Origin: Bacteroidales bacterium
Lineage (GTDB): Bacteria > Bacteroidota > Bacteroidia > Bacteroidales > UBA932
DNA: 61,475 nt
Direction of reading: 5' to 3'
Assembly: GCA_017647795.1 (NCBI GenBank)
Contig: JAGCJX010000008.1
Location: forward strand, 1 to 61,475
Notes under the pieces: generated by a model
What the model was told of the DNA's origin: nothing
The model's database searches: none
Seen by the model: the letters and a program-made list of their open reading frames with translations, nothing else
Position numbers and translations under genes: made by a program
In this document: positions 36,922 to 45,960 of the stretch, piece after piece
Layout: each line of letters begins with the position of its first letter
How positions within the stretch are numbered: position 1 is the stretch's first letter

Positions 36922-38084
36922 TATTTCAACAAGCTTTCGTAAAGCCGGCGAACGGCGTCGTTGGTAAAGAAGTCACCACTGTCTTCGTTGTAGGCTTTGC
37001 AACCGTTGGTGATGGCCACGATGCCCCAGTTTTCTTCCGGGCAGAATGCAAATACGCTGTACAGACCGTAAGCATTGCCGGTGTGACCGACGAGGGTCTT
37101 GCCCGGGATGAGGTTCTTGTAGGTTTCCAAAGCAAAACCGTAGGCGTCACCGTTGAGGTTCGGGTATACCCAGGCTGCTTCGCGCATTTTCATTTCGGAA
37201 GCCTCGTCCAAAATGCGGGTGTTTTCAAACACACCGCCTTGCAAGTGCATGGTCATGTATTTGGCCAAGTCAACGGCTGAGATTTTTACACCACCGGTCG
37301 GAGAGAAGATGGGAGCGGTGTAACCCATTTGGTAGTCGTCCATCTTGTTGGCGGTGGAGGCATAGGCTGCACTCTTGTTGAATTTGCCGTCTTCGCAGGT
37401 GTACAGACTTACAAAGAGTTCGTTGTCCAATGAGTCCACGTTGTGGCCGGCATTCAGGCCCAAGGGACGGATGACACGGTTGCGGATCGCTACGTCGAAA
37501 CGGGTGTCGGTCAGACGTTCCACGATGGAACCGGCCAGGTTGTAACCGAGGTTGCAGTATTCGTAGTTGGTGCCCGGAGCATAGTCGTTGAAGGACTCAC
37601 GGCAGTCACCACTGACCTTCGGGTCGATGTATTTCAAAGAGAAATAACCGCTCTTGTCGCTCATGCTGGAGGTGTGGCTCAGGATCATGCGGAGGGTAAT
37701 CGGGGTGTCCGGGAAGTTCGGGTTGCGAACCGGGAAGCCGATCAGGTCACTCACGTCGTCGTCCAACGAGAGGACACCTTCTTGAATCAATTGCATGATG
37801 GCCGTTGCAGTAAAGGATTTTGAAACGGATGCAATGCGGAAAAGGTCGGTTGCTTCGAGGGGTTCTTGGGTTTCCAGGTCTTTGTAACCTACGGTTCCGG
37901 TATAGATGATTTCTCCATCTTTAACCACTGCCGCTGCAATGCCGATGTTACCATGGGTTTCAGCCAGGGCTTCCAAGGCTTTGTCTGCGTAAGCAGCCCC
38001 TTGACAATTGCACAATCGGTTACCGCCAATCAACAAAACGGCAACAACGATCAGCAGCAGAGGTACGATAATTTTCTTTTTCAT
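36921..38084 (-). CDS. Serine hydrolase, class C beta-lactamase/DD-peptidase fold
   Basis: 387 aa exported or membrane-tethered protein with an N-terminal hydrophobic segment (residues 5-20). The SxxK motif is S86-V-S-K89 (RIASVSKSFT), the YxN motif lies in YCNLGYNLAG, and the third motif is HTG in VGHTGNAYG near 320. All three are intact, so it should be an active peptidase or esterase of the penicillin-binding fold; beta-lactam resistance cannot be assumed. The ATG at 38084 gives the hydrophobic N-terminus directly. It is divergent from mutS, and a TATCTTTG box on the minus strand lies at 38115-38122. Confidence 0.9.
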   Translation of the reverse strand: MKKKIIVPLLLIVVAVLLIGGNRLCNCQGAAYADKALEALAETHGNIGIAAAVVKDGEIIYTGTVGYKDLETQEPLEATDLFRIASVSKSFTATAIMQLIQEGVLSLDDDVSDLIGFPVRNPNFPDTPITLRMILSHTSSMSDKSGYFSLKYIDPKVSGDCRESFNDYAPGTNYEYCNLGYNLAGSIVERLTDTRFDVAIRNRVIRPLGLNAGHNVDSLDNELFVSLYTCEDGKFNKSAAYASTANKMDDYQMGYTAPIFSPTGGVKISAVDLAKYMTMHLQGGVFENTRILDEASEMKMREAAWVYPNLNGDAYGFALETYKNLIPGKTLVGHTGNAYGLYSVFAFCPEENWGIVAITNGCKAYNEDSGDFFTNDAVRRLYESLLK

Positions 38085-38157
38085 AACGATGGTTTTTGAA
38101 TGTTTTACAAGGTACAAAGATAAGAATCATTTGAAAGAAAATTACAGAGAAAATACC

Positions 38158-38165
38158 TATTTTTG
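38158..38165 (+). promoter_or_regulatory. -7 box TATTTTTG of mutS, predicting a leaderless transcript
   Basis: TATTTTTG ends 5 bases before the mutS ATG at 38170, followed by the same TGGAATGAA as at thyA. A TTTG at 38130-38133 is a possible -33 element, at a slightly long spacing of 24 bases. Confidence 0.5.
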
Positions 38166-38169
38166 TGGA

Positions 38170-40770
38170 ATGAATAAAGGGAAAAAGACGGCCGAAACGC
38201 CGATGATGAAACAATATGCCGAAGTCAAGGCAACGTACCCCGAAGCCATCCTGCTTTTTCGGGTGGGAGACTTTTACGAAACCTTTGGAGAAGATGCAGT
38301 TACGGCTTCTCGAGTGTTGGGCATCGTGTTGACGCGTCGGGCCAGTGGCTCCGGCTCTTATACCGAACTGGCCGGTTTCCCTCATCATTCCCTGGAAAGC
38401 TATTTGCCCCGTTTGGTCCGGGCCGGCTACAAAGTCGTGGTCTGTGACCAGTTGGAAGACCCGAAACTGACGAAAAAGATCGTCAAACGCGGGGTGACCG
38501 AAGTGGTGACACCGGGTCTGGTGTACAACGAACAAATCCTGTCCCAAAAAGAAAACAACTACCTGGCTTCGCTGGCTTTCTGGAAAGACCGTGCGGGGGT
38601 CGCCTTGTTGGATATTTCTACGGGTACGTTTCGTGTGGCGGAAGGGCTTTTGGCCGATATGGAAGCCTTGCTCTCCACCTTCAAACCCAAGGAGGTCTTG
38701 TTGCCGAAAGGCTATGAGGCCGGTTTCCGCGAACGCTTTGCCCTGGAAAAAATCTACGTATCCACCATGGATGAATGGGCGTTTGTCCACGAATCCGCCC
38801 GGGAGAAACTTTGTCGTCAACTGGGAGTGGATCAACTCAAAGGATTCGGTGTGGACCGGATGGAATTGGCGATTACGGCCGCAGGGGCCGCTTTGTTCTA
38901 CTTGGAGTCTTCCCAACAGAAAGACCTGGGTCACATCTGTGCTTTGACCCGCATCGATCGGGACGAGTACGTGTGGATGGACCGTTTTTCGGTGCGTAAC
39001 CTGGAACTTTTTGAGGCCAGTGCGCCGGATGGAGTCTGTCTGTTGCAGGTCATTGACAAGACACTTTCCCCGATGGGAGGCCGTCTCTTGCGCCACTGGT
39101 TGGCCCTGCCAATCCGCGATCTTCGGGAGTTGAATGCCCGTTACGATGCGGTAGATCTGTTGTTGTCGGATCCCGACCGGATGGAGGAATTGCAGGACCG
39201 CATTACCCGCATCGGAGACCTTGAACGCCTGGCGGGTCGCATTGCTTCCGGACGGGTTGTACCCCGTGGCATCCTGCAACTGAAACGGGCCTGGGACGAG
39301 ATGGATGCCCTGACCGCCTGGACGGAACCGGCCTGGCAGTCGTTGCTGCAAGGCATTGGCGGAGGTGGACATTGGAGCACCGAGATCGGTCGCATCCTTT
39401 GCGAAGAACCGGCCGGACAAATCGGGAAAGGGGCGGTCATCGCAGCCGGTGTGGACCCGACCTTGGACGAACTGCGGGACATTGTACAAAACGGCAAACG
39501 TATTTTGTTGGATATCCAACAGCGCGAGACCGAACGTACTGGTATATCTTCCTTAAAAATCAGTTACAACAACGTCTTCGGTTACTACCTCGAAGTCCGC
39601 AACACCCACAAAGACAAAGTCCCGGCAGACTGGATCCGGAAACAGACCCTGGTCAACGCCGAACGATACATTACCCAAGAACTCAAGGAATACGAAGAAC
39701 GCATCCTCGGCGCCGAAGAAAAGATTCTGACACTCGAGCAGCGCATCTTCAACGAGTTGTTGGCAGCCATCCAGCAACAAGTCCCCCTCATTTTGGAACA
39801 GGCCCGTCGTGTCGCCCGCTTGGATGTGCTCCTTTCCTTTGCCCAATGTGCCAAGGAATACGGTTATGCCCGCCCCGAGATGAACGATGGCGATGCGTTG
39901 CAAATTGTTCAAGGCCGTCACCCCGTCATTGAACGGATGATGCGCGAAGGCGAGGCCTATGTGCCGAACGATTTGTCGTTGGACCGTCACCGCCAACAAA
40001 TCATCATCCTGACCGGACCGAACATGGCCGGTAAATCGGCCCTGCTCCGGCAAACGGCCTTGGTGGTGCTGATGGCCCAACTTGGCTCGTTTGTACCGGC
40101 CCAACGGGCTGTCATCGGCTATGTGGACAAGATCTTTACCCGCGTAGGGGCTTCAGACAACCTCTCCCGTGGGGAATCCACCTTCATGAGCGAAATGTTG
40201 GAATCTGCCACCATCTTGCACAACCTGTCCGAGCGCTCGCTGGTGTTGTTGGATGAAATTGGTCGAGGTACCAGTACATACGACGGCATGTCCATCGCGT
40301 GGGGAATTGTGGAGTATCTCCACGAACACGGAGAACGGGCCAAGACCTTGTTCGCTACCCACTACCACGAGCTCAATGACCTGGAAAAACGCTACGAACG
40401 CGTTCACAACTACCACATTGCGGTCCGGGAATCCGGCAGCAAGATCGTCTTTTTGCGCAAACTCTGTCCCGGTGGTGTTGCGCACAGTTTTGGGATTCAC
40501 GTTGCCCGCCTGGCGGGTATGCCCGCTGCGGTGGTGCATTCGGCCGAAGCCGTTTTGCGCCAACTTGAATCCACTTCTTCCTCGGCCGAACGGCCTGTCT
40601 TGGATCGGATCAAGCCCCAGGAACCGATGCAGTTGTCCTTCTTCCAATTGGATGATCCCCTGCTGGAAAGCATTCGGGACACCTTGCGGGACATGGACCT
40701 GAATTCGATGTCGCCCCTGGATGCCTTCGATCTCTTGCGGGAACTGCGCAAGCGAATCGGGGTGAAGTAA
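38170..40770 (+). CDS. mutS: DNA mismatch repair protein MutS
   Basis: 866 aa mismatch sensor. The mismatch-binding GDFYETFGEDA motif (Phe-x-Glu) is near residues 37-47, the clamp domains occupy the middle, Walker A GPNMAGKS lies near 617-624, and the DEIGRGTSTYDG signature follows near 695. The C-terminal HTH-like dimer end is present. The ATG at 38170 lies directly after the -7 box; longer in-frame extensions would overlap the divergent hydrolase promoter. It is followed 18 bases later by a permease gene. Confidence 0.97.
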   Translation: MNKGKKTAETPMMKQYAEVKATYPEAILLFRVGDFYETFGEDAVTASRVLGIVLTRRASGSGSYTELAGFPHHSLESYLPRLVRAGYKVVVCDQLEDPKLTKKIVKRGVTEVVTPGLVYNEQILSQKENNYLASLAFWKDRAGVALLDISTGTFRVAEGLLADMEALLSTFKPKEVLLPKGYEAGFRERFALEKIYVSTMDEWAFVHESAREKLCRQLGVDQLKGFGVDRMELAITAAGAALFYLESSQQKDLGHICALTRIDRDEYVWMDRFSVRNLELFEASAPDGVCLLQVIDKTLSPMGGRLLRHWLALPIRDLRELNARYDAVDLLLSDPDRMEELQDRITRIGDLERLAGRIASGRVVPRGILQLKRAWDEMDALTAWTEPAWQSLLQGIGGGGHWSTEIGRILCEEPAGQIGKGAVIAAGVDPTLDELRDIVQNGKRILLDIQQRETERTGISSLKISYNNVFGYYLEVRNTHKDKVPADWIRKQTLVNAERYITQELKEYEERILGAEEKILTLEQRIFNELLAAIQQQVPLILEQARRVARLDVLLSFAQCAKEYGYARPEMNDGDALQIVQGRHPVIERMMREGEAYVPNDLSLDRHRQQIIILTGPNMAGKSALLRQTALVVLMAQLGSFVPAQRAVIGYVDKIFTRVGASDNLSRGESTFMSEMLESATILHNLSERSLVLLDEIGRGTSTYDGMSIAWGIVEYLHEHGERAKTLFATHYHELNDLEKRYERVHNYHIAVRESGSKIVFLRKLCPGGVAHSFGIHVARLAGMPAAVVHSAEAVLRQLESTSSSAERPVLDRIKPQEPMQLSFFQLDDPLLESIRDTLRDMDLNSMSPLDAFDLLRELRKRIGVK

Positions 40771-40788
40771 CCTCAAACCCGTACTGTT

Positions 40789-41991
40789 ATGCAACACGTC
40801 GATCGTTTCCGGTCGATCCTATCCCTATTGGGGATCTCTATCGGTGTGTTTACCACCTTTCTTGTTTTTACCTTGGCGGATGGCCTCCGTCAGAGTCTGC
40901 AGCATTCGTTGCAGGGATTTGGGGACCGCATGGTCCTGGTTCAGTCCATCCCCTGGTCTTCGCAGGCCGCGGAGGACGGCCGGGCTTGGTGGTCTTATTT
41001 GAGACGTCCTCCGGTCTTGGAAGAGGAGGCCGATTACCTGCGTCGCCACGCGGATCTGGCCCAGGGAGTTGCTTATGTCCAAACCTTTTACCGATCGGTC
41101 AGCAGCCGGAGTGAGCAACTTCGTTCTGTTCTGGTAACGGCTGCCTCGGGAGATTGGTTCCGTCTCTTCGATTACCCGTTGCAGGCGGGTCGGATTTTTA
41201 CAGGCCGGGAACTCCAGGGTGGGAGCCCGGTCGCTCTGGTGGGTTCCGAGTTGGCCGAAACCTTGTTTCCGGGAGGCTCGGCTTTGGGAGCAAGCTTGCG
41301 GGTCGGGGGACAGTCGGTGACGGTGGTCGGTGTCTTCGAGGAGCAGGGAGAGAGTTTGCTGTCCTTGATGGAGGTGGACCGGATGGTGGTGATTCCTCCT
41401 GCCGTCGCAGCACGTGCCGGGGTTTCCCGTCGGGGCGGGTATGTGGCCGCACTTCCGCAAGATGGGGTACAATCTGGGCTTTTCGATGCCCAGTTGCGGG
41501 GTCTGATGCGCTCCAAGCGGCGATTGTCTCCTTGGACTCCGGATGACTTCTCGCTCAACCGCATGGGTTTTGTGCAGGAAACGGTGGACGAAATCTCCCG
41601 TAAGGTCCGTCGTTTCGGCGGGCTGATTGGAGGTTTCTCGTTGTTGATCGGGGGTTTTGGAATTGCCAACGTGCTTTTGGTCTCGGTGAAGGAGCGAACC
41701 CGTGAGATTGGTATCCGCAAAGCCCTGGGAGCCACTCACGAGCAGATTCGCAGGGCCTTTCTCAAAGAGGCAGCCGCCCTGTCCTTGCTCGGCGGATTGG
41801 CCGGTATCGGACTGGCGGCTGCGGTAGTCGGGTTGCTGGGAGACAACGGGGTGTTACCCTTGCAACTTTCGTGGATCAATGTCGTTCAATGCCTGGCGAT
41901 TGCCGGGACCATCGGGGTTCTGGCCGGTTGGTTGCCGGCTTGTTCGGCTTCCCGGCTGGATCCGGTGCAGGCTATAAGTCGAACGTACTGA
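40789..41991 (+). CDS. FtsX/MacB-type ABC transporter permease
   Basis: 400 aa permease with the family layout: an N-terminal membrane helix (about 10-33), a large periplasmic domain (MacB_PCD, about 35-270), then three helices (about 280-395). SVKERTREIGIRKALGATHE is the typical cytoplasmic coupling stretch near 298-317. Such proteins use ATP binding by a partner to drive mechanical transmission or lipoprotein/antimicrobial export. No ATPase gene is adjacent; the only LolD-like ATPase here is 16 kb away. Its 3' end overlaps the convergent PspC gene by 20 bases. Confidence 0.88.
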   Translation: MQHVDRFRSILSLLGISIGVFTTFLVFTLADGLRQSLQHSLQGFGDRMVLVQSIPWSSQAAEDGRAWWSYLRRPPVLEEEADYLRRHADLAQGVAYVQTFYRSVSSRSEQLRSVLVTAASGDWFRLFDYPLQAGRIFTGRELQGGSPVALVGSELAETLFPGGSALGASLRVGGQSVTVVGVFEEQGESLLSLMEVDRMVVIPPAVAARAGVSRRGGYVAALPQDGVQSGLFDAQLRGLMRSKRRLSPWTPDDFSLNRMGFVQETVDEISRKVRRFGGLIGGFSLLIGGFGIANVLLVSVKERTREIGIRKALGATHEQIRRAFLKEAAALSLLGGLAGIGLAAAVVGLLGDNGVLPLQLSWINVVQCLAIAGTIGVLAGWLPACSASRLDPVQAISRTY

Positions 41992-43429
41992 ATTCTATGT
42001 GTCTTCCATTGCGGACCCGGAACGTGTGCTCCATGGGATTCACCAGTTGGATCACCGTGTTTTTCGGAGCATTTACGTAGATCGCCGAGTCAACGATTTC
42101 CACTTCCTGAAGGTTGGCGATGTGGAAAGGACGTACGTACAATGTATCAGCACTGATGCGGGCGTGGTAGGTCTCGTCCTTGTTTACGAGCAGGTTTTTG
42201 GGATTGATGTGGTGCGTGTATTCGCATTGTTCCCAAATTTCAAAGTCCTCCTTGTTGTTGTCCATGATGATCAGCTCCGGGTAACATACGATCTTCGGAT
42301 CGGTCCAGTCTCCGTTGAAATACATGCATTCGTATTGGTTGTATCCGGCTTCGAAATGGTACAGAGTCTTTTCAAACAAGTCTTCGGGGTGGTTTTCCAT
42401 GACTACGAAGAGGGTGTCCATGGATTGTTTGCCCACGTTGATGCGGTTTGACAATTCGGTGTTGCTGTTGGCGATCGGAATCAGGGTTACAAAGATGCTA
42501 AACGTACCGGCAATGCCGCAGACCGCGCTGAGCAGGAAGAGCCACAAGCCCGGTTTCCAGCGCAGGGGTTTGAGTCGGAAAACCAGCAAGATTCCCCAGT
42601 AGAAGAACAACAGCCCACAGCAAACAAAGGCGAGCAGCAGTAAAATTTCACCGGTAGCAATGCCGAAGCTGCGGCAGAGCATGTGCAACGGGAACTCATT
42701 GGCACGGAATCCGATGTAAGTGGCGGCAATGCCGGAGAGTACAAAAAATCCGGATACCAGGAAGCCAAATCCAAAGATGCGGACAATCAGGCGGGCAAAG
42801 CGGGACAACAGGTCGGTGTTGTCGGAGTCTTGTTGCAGGTTGTCCCCGTTTTCCACAATTTTCTCCACATCGGGGATGCTCGGTGAAACACCGTTCATTT
42901 TACAGCGTTGTTCAAAGGTCTTCGCTTGGGGGATAATGGCCCACAAGATCAGGTACAACAGGGGCATGAGCAGGAACCACGCCGCCCCTTCTCCTTCTAC
43001 GGAGAGGTAAAATCCCAAAAGAGCGGCTCCGACAAACGCCAATCGGACCAGGACTACGTCCCAATTGAGCAGGACGGAGAGACCTCCGCAGACACCGGCC
43101 ATGAAACGGCGTTGCGGGTTGCGGTACAGCCGTTTCTTGCGGGCGGGTTTGGGTTCTTTGACACCAGCATCCTGATCGATGTCGGCTGGCTCGCCCATCC
43201 GTTCGATGACCTCTTGCACGACATTCAGGTCCACAATGCGTTCTTTGAAATTGCGGTCCAGCAGGAGTTCGGCAATGTGTTCCTCAATGCCATCTACAAT
43301 CTCCTGTCCATTGGCATGGTCAGCGTAATGGGCAGAAAGTTTGTCCAAGTAATGCTTCAGGAGCTCGTGTGCATCTTCGTTCAAGGTGAAGGCGACACGG
43401 CCCAAACTTATTTTTACGGTTTTGTTCAT
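41972..43429 (-). CDS. Large PspC-domain membrane protein
   Basis: 485 aa. An N-terminal helical domain (residues 1-85; TLNEDAHELLKHYLDKLSAH, IEEHIAELLLDR) is shared with the small PspC protein upstream. The PspC domain follows (about 100-170; FMAGVCGGLSVLLNWDVVLV), then three or four more membrane helices (about 210-320) and a C-terminal beta-rich extracytoplasmic domain ending in a repeated-strand pattern similar to DUF2807-type adhesin-like folds. PspC proteins sense or relay membrane stress. Last gene of a three-gene run after the small PspC and PadR genes. Confidence 0.88.
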   Translation of the reverse strand: MNKTVKISLGRVAFTLNEDAHELLKHYLDKLSAHYADHANGQEIVDGIEEHIAELLLDRNFKERIVDLNVVQEVIERMGEPADIDQDAGVKEPKPARKKRLYRNPQRRFMAGVCGGLSVLLNWDVVLVRLAFVGAALLGFYLSVEGEGAAWFLLMPLLYLILWAIIPQAKTFEQRCKMNGVSPSIPDVEKIVENGDNLQQDSDNTDLLSRFARLIVRIFGFGFLVSGFFVLSGIAATYIGFRANEFPLHMLCRSFGIATGEILLLLAFVCCGLLFFYWGILLVFRLKPLRWKPGLWLFLLSAVCGIAGTFSIFVTLIPIANSNTELSNRINVGKQSMDTLFVVMENHPEDLFEKTLYHFEAGYNQYECMYFNGDWTDPKIVCYPELIIMDNNKEDFEIWEQCEYTHHINPKNLLVNKDETYHARISADTLYVRPFHIANLQEVEIVDSAIYVNAPKNTVIQLVNPMEHTFRVRNGRHIEFSTFDL

Positions 43430-43441
43430 AGTCTGTTCAGA

Positions 43442-43783
43442 TTATAATTCGTTTTTGATGTACTGGATGCTGTTGACGACATCTTGCCAGGCCTGGTCCA
43501 TTTCCTGCAGGGCAGCACGGCCCTTTTCGGTAATGGTGTAGTATTTACGAGGGGGACCTTGCGGGGATTCTTCCCAGCGGTAGGTGAGGAACCCCTGGTT
43601 CTTTTGACGGATGAGCAGTGGATACAAAGTGCCTTCCACGACAATCATTTTGGCTTGCTTCAATTCTGCGATCAGAGCGGGTGCGTACGAGTCCTTTTTT
43701 GCCAGGATGGAAAGAATGCAGTACTCCAAGACTCCTTTTCGCATTTGAGACTTGACATTTTCTACATTGTTGATGATTTCCAT
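43442..43783 (-). CDS. PadR-family transcriptional regulator
   Basis: 113 aa winged-helix regulator. YCILSILAKKDSYAPALIAE near 23-42 and the wing GTLYPLLIRQKNQGFLTYRW near 56-75 are typical of PadR. The C-terminal helix is short, as in the PadR-s1 subgroup. It lies 6 bases after the small PspC gene and 12 before the large one, so it most likely represses this operon itself (inference from position and family habit). Confidence 0.93.
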   Translation of the reverse strand: MEIINNVENVKSQMRKGVLEYCILSILAKKDSYAPALIAELKQAKMIVVEGTLYPLLIRQKNQGFLTYRWEESPQGPPRKYYTITEKGRAALQEMDQAWQDVVNSIQYIKNEL

Positions 43784-43789
43784 AACCGT

Positions 43790-44356
43790 TTATTTAGAGT
43801 TTGAGAATCGGCGGAGGTTTTCTGCGTTGATGGGCAGGCCTCGCATTTCACATTTTTGGGAGGCGGTCTTGGCCATCGGAGCCACGAACCAGACGACGAT
43901 GTAAATCCAGAAGCCGAAGCCTCCCAGGATCAGTGCCGCCAGGAACAAGACCCGAAGCACGGTAACATCCACGTCAAAGTAGCAGGAAAAACCACTACAA
44001 ACGCCACCGACGAGTTTGTTATCCGAATCGCGGTAGAGCTTCTTGTTGATTTTTTGTCCTGCGTACGGCTCGTTGTATTTGAACTCGGAGCCGGATGCTC
44101 CTTCTCCATCCGGCATGCCGAGTTGCGCAATGACTCTTTCCACCAACGCCAGGTTGACCACTTCTTCGCGGGAAGAAAGCGTTTCGGTAAAGATTTCTGC
44201 GATCCTGCATTCCAGGTCTTCCATCACTTCCCGGGTCAGGTAACCCATTTGGGTGCGTTGACGGAAAAGTTCCAGGTATTGGTCCAGCCGGAAGTAAGCA
44301 TCTTCTTCCAAAATGAAACTACGTCCCCCAATTCCTACGTTTACAACTTTTTTCAT
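43790..44356 (-). CDS. Small PspC-domain protein
   Basis: 188 aa. The N-terminal domain (1-85) resembles that of the large PspC protein: FILEEDAYFRLDQYLELFRQ, then the helix ECRIAEIFTETL. The PspC domain is about 108-170 (LVGGVCSGFSCYFDVDVTVL) with one or two membrane helices. The start is the ATG at 44356 opening MKKVVNVGIGG, which aligns with the start of the large protein. First gene of the PspC-PadR-PspC run with its own promoter. Confidence 0.88.
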   Translation of the reverse strand: MKKVVNVGIGGRSFILEEDAYFRLDQYLELFRQRTQMGYLTREVMEDLECRIAEIFTETLSSREEVVNLALVERVIAQLGMPDGEGASGSEFKYNEPYAGQKINKKLYRDSDNKLVGGVCSGFSCYFDVDVTVLRVLFLAALILGGFGFWIYIVVWFVAPMAKTASQKCEMRGLPINAENLRRFSNSK

Positions 44357-44391
44357 AACAGATTCTATTAGTATTAAAGTATATTTGAATG

Positions 44392-44424
44392 CAAATATAT
44401 GTAAAAAAATTAGTACCTTGCAAA
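44392..44424 (-). promoter_or_regulatory. Promoter of the PspC-PadR-PspC operon
   Basis: On the minus strand, TTTG (44421-44424), a 21-base spacer, then TATATTTG (44392-44399), about 36 bases before the small PspC start. It has the housekeeping pattern; no -24/-12 sigma-54 pattern was seen. Confidence 0.6.
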
Positions 44425-44441
44425 ACAAAGTACATGAATTT

Positions 44442-44474
44442 TAAAAAAACCGATTGGATTTTCGTCCAACCGGT
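44442..44474 (-). terminator. Intrinsic terminator after secG
   Basis: A 10-base stem with one mismatch (44449-44458 with 44465-44474) is followed, on the minus strand, by seven T (complement of A43-A49). It ends the sigma-54 activator/lptE/secG transcript and separates it from the PspC operon. Confidence 0.8.
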
Positions 44475-44500
44475 CGTTGTATTTGAATGATTTTGGTTTG

Positions 44501-44851
44501 TTAGTTTTGTTCTCCGGTGGGTTCGGGAGTAGTAGCTTCACCGTTGGGAAGCAAAGAGAAGTCAGGAGTTGCCTGAGTTGCGGTTTGTTCCAAACGTTGT
44601 TGAATAGCAGATTCGCTCTTTTCAGAACCGGTAGAAATGAAAGCGGTTGCAGCGATGCAGAGCACCAAGATAACAATCGCCAAAGTCCAAGTGGTTTTTT
44701 CCAAAAAGTCTGCGGTTTGACGTACACCGAAAGTTTGGTTTCCGGATGCGAAGTTGGCAGCCAATCCGCCGCCTTTAGAGTTCTGAACCAAAACAACAAG
44801 AGTCAGCAGGATGCTGGCAATGATGATCAGAATAGCGATAAGAGTGTACAT
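44501..44851 (-). CDS. secG: Preprotein translocase subunit SecG
   Basis: 116 aa accessory subunit of the SecYEG channel. Two membrane helices (about 3-22 and 53-73) flank the conserved loop VQNSKGGGLAANFASG near residues 22-37. The C-terminal tail of about 40 residues is polar and rich in Thr, Glu and Pro, longer than in E. coli but usual in Bacteroidota. It starts 3 bases after the upstream small TPR-like gene. Confidence 0.93.
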   Translation of the reverse strand: MYTLIAILIIIASILLTLVVLVQNSKGGGLAANFASGNQTFGVRQTADFLEKTTWTLAIVILVLCIAATAFISTGSEKSESAIQQRLEQTATQATPDFSLLPNGEATTPEPTGEQN

Positions 44852-44854
44852 ATT

Positions 44855-45448
44855 CTATAAATGTTTTTTTATTTCTTCAATAAGGGCTGCAAAGTAAGCA
44901 CTTTTTTCCGGATATAACAAAATTAGTTTTTCATAAACCTCAAGTGCTCTTTGAGAAAAGCCCTGTTCGGCATAAATTTTCCCCAGCGTCTCGGTGTAGA
45001 AATCTTCGTCAAAGAAGCCGGTATCGGTCAGGTCGAGCGGGGGCAGTTCGGTCCGGGTCTTCGGGGCTTGTACTTTCGGAGCCGTCAGCGGTTCGGCCGC
45101 CTCCTTTTTCGGGGTCTTGGACAGGGCTTCAAAATCCTCCCTTGAGAAGTAATCTCCTCCGACAACCACAATCTTCGGTTTGTCCGGAGTTGCTTCCGGC
45201 AAGGGGAAGCTGGTGTCCAGGGAAGCGGGCAGCGTCGCAGTCAGGGCCGGATCCTGTTGGCTTTGGGCTTGCAGTGCGCGGAAGAGCGGAAGTCGGGAGG
45301 GCAGGTACAGAGCCACTTTGGCAAGGGCTTCTTCGGCATACTCCGGACCCATCTCCAGCATGCGCAGAAAATACTCGCGTCGCGCCAGGGAATACCAGGG
45401 ATAGCGACGGATAAGTTCTTCCAACTGATTCAAATCCAATGCTTTCAT
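44855..45448 (-). CDS. Conserved helical protein, TPR-like at the C-terminus
   Basis: 197 aa cytoplasmic protein without signal peptide. The N-terminal half is helical (LEELIRRYPWYSLARREYFL), the middle is a Pro/Lys/Thr-rich linker (about 80-140), and the C-terminus has a single TPR-like pair (EQGFSQRALEVYEKLILLYP). It sits between lptE and secG with gaps of 8 and 3 bases, an order seen in Bacteroidales. The function is not known to me; the conserved context suggests envelope biogenesis. Confidence 0.8.
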   Translation of the reverse strand: MKALDLNQLEELIRRYPWYSLARREYFLRMLEMGPEYAEEALAKVALYLPSRLPLFRALQAQSQQDPALTATLPASLDTSFPLPEATPDKPKIVVVGGDYFSREDFEALSKTPKKEAAEPLTAPKVQAPKTRTELPPLDLTDTGFFDEDFYTETLGKIYAEQGFSQRALEVYEKLILLYPEKSAYFAALIEEIKKHL

Positions 45449-45456
45449 GTTTTCTC

Positions 45457-45957
45457 CTACCAGTTGGCTACGGTTGCGTTGAAGATGTCTTCGACCAAAA
45501 TTTCAATGATGTCCGTTACCAACGTACTTTCCACAGCATCGAAGGATTGGCTGGAGTCAAAATCCTGGTAAGCCGAGAAGGTCTTTTCAAAGTCTTCTTC
45601 GGGGTGGAGGTGGTTGGTGAAGTACAATTTGATACCGATGGTCAGCCGGGTCTGGCTGGCAACTTCGTCCGCAGTCACGGCCATCGGACGCAGGTCGTAG
45701 TTGGTGATCTCGCCGTATACGTTCAGGTGTCCGCCTTCGCTCACCATCTGCAACGAGGTGAGTTTTTGGTATTTGTCAATCAGTGCCTCGGTCAGTTCGT
45801 TGGCCAGGGCCGGGTTGACTTGCATGGCTTTGTTCTCAAAATATTCCACTTCGCAGGTTTTGACGTCCGGTTTGATGGAGGTACCGGAGAAGGAGTAGAT
45901 CCCGCAAGCGGAAACAGCTGCCAACAAGGGCAACAAGGCTATCAAGATACGTTTCAT
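45457..45957 (-). CDS. lptE: LPS assembly lipoprotein LptE
   Basis: 166 aa lipoprotein with lipobox VSAC (Cys18) followed by GIYSFSGTSIKPDVKT, typical of the Bacteroidota LptE-like family. It plugs the outer-membrane LptD barrel in LPS delivery. A helical segment (ANELTEALIDKYQ) and LNVYGEITNYDLRP support the fold. It starts 3 bases after the sigma-54 activator gene. Confidence 0.88.
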   Translation of the reverse strand: MKRILIALLPLLAAVSACGIYSFSGTSIKPDVKTCEVEYFENKAMQVNPALANELTEALIDKYQKLTSLQMVSEGGHLNVYGEITNYDLRPMAVTADEVASQTRLTIGIKLYFTNHLHPEEDFEKTFSAYQDFDSSQSFDAVESTLVTDIIEILVEDIFNATVANW

Positions 45958-45960
45958 CGG

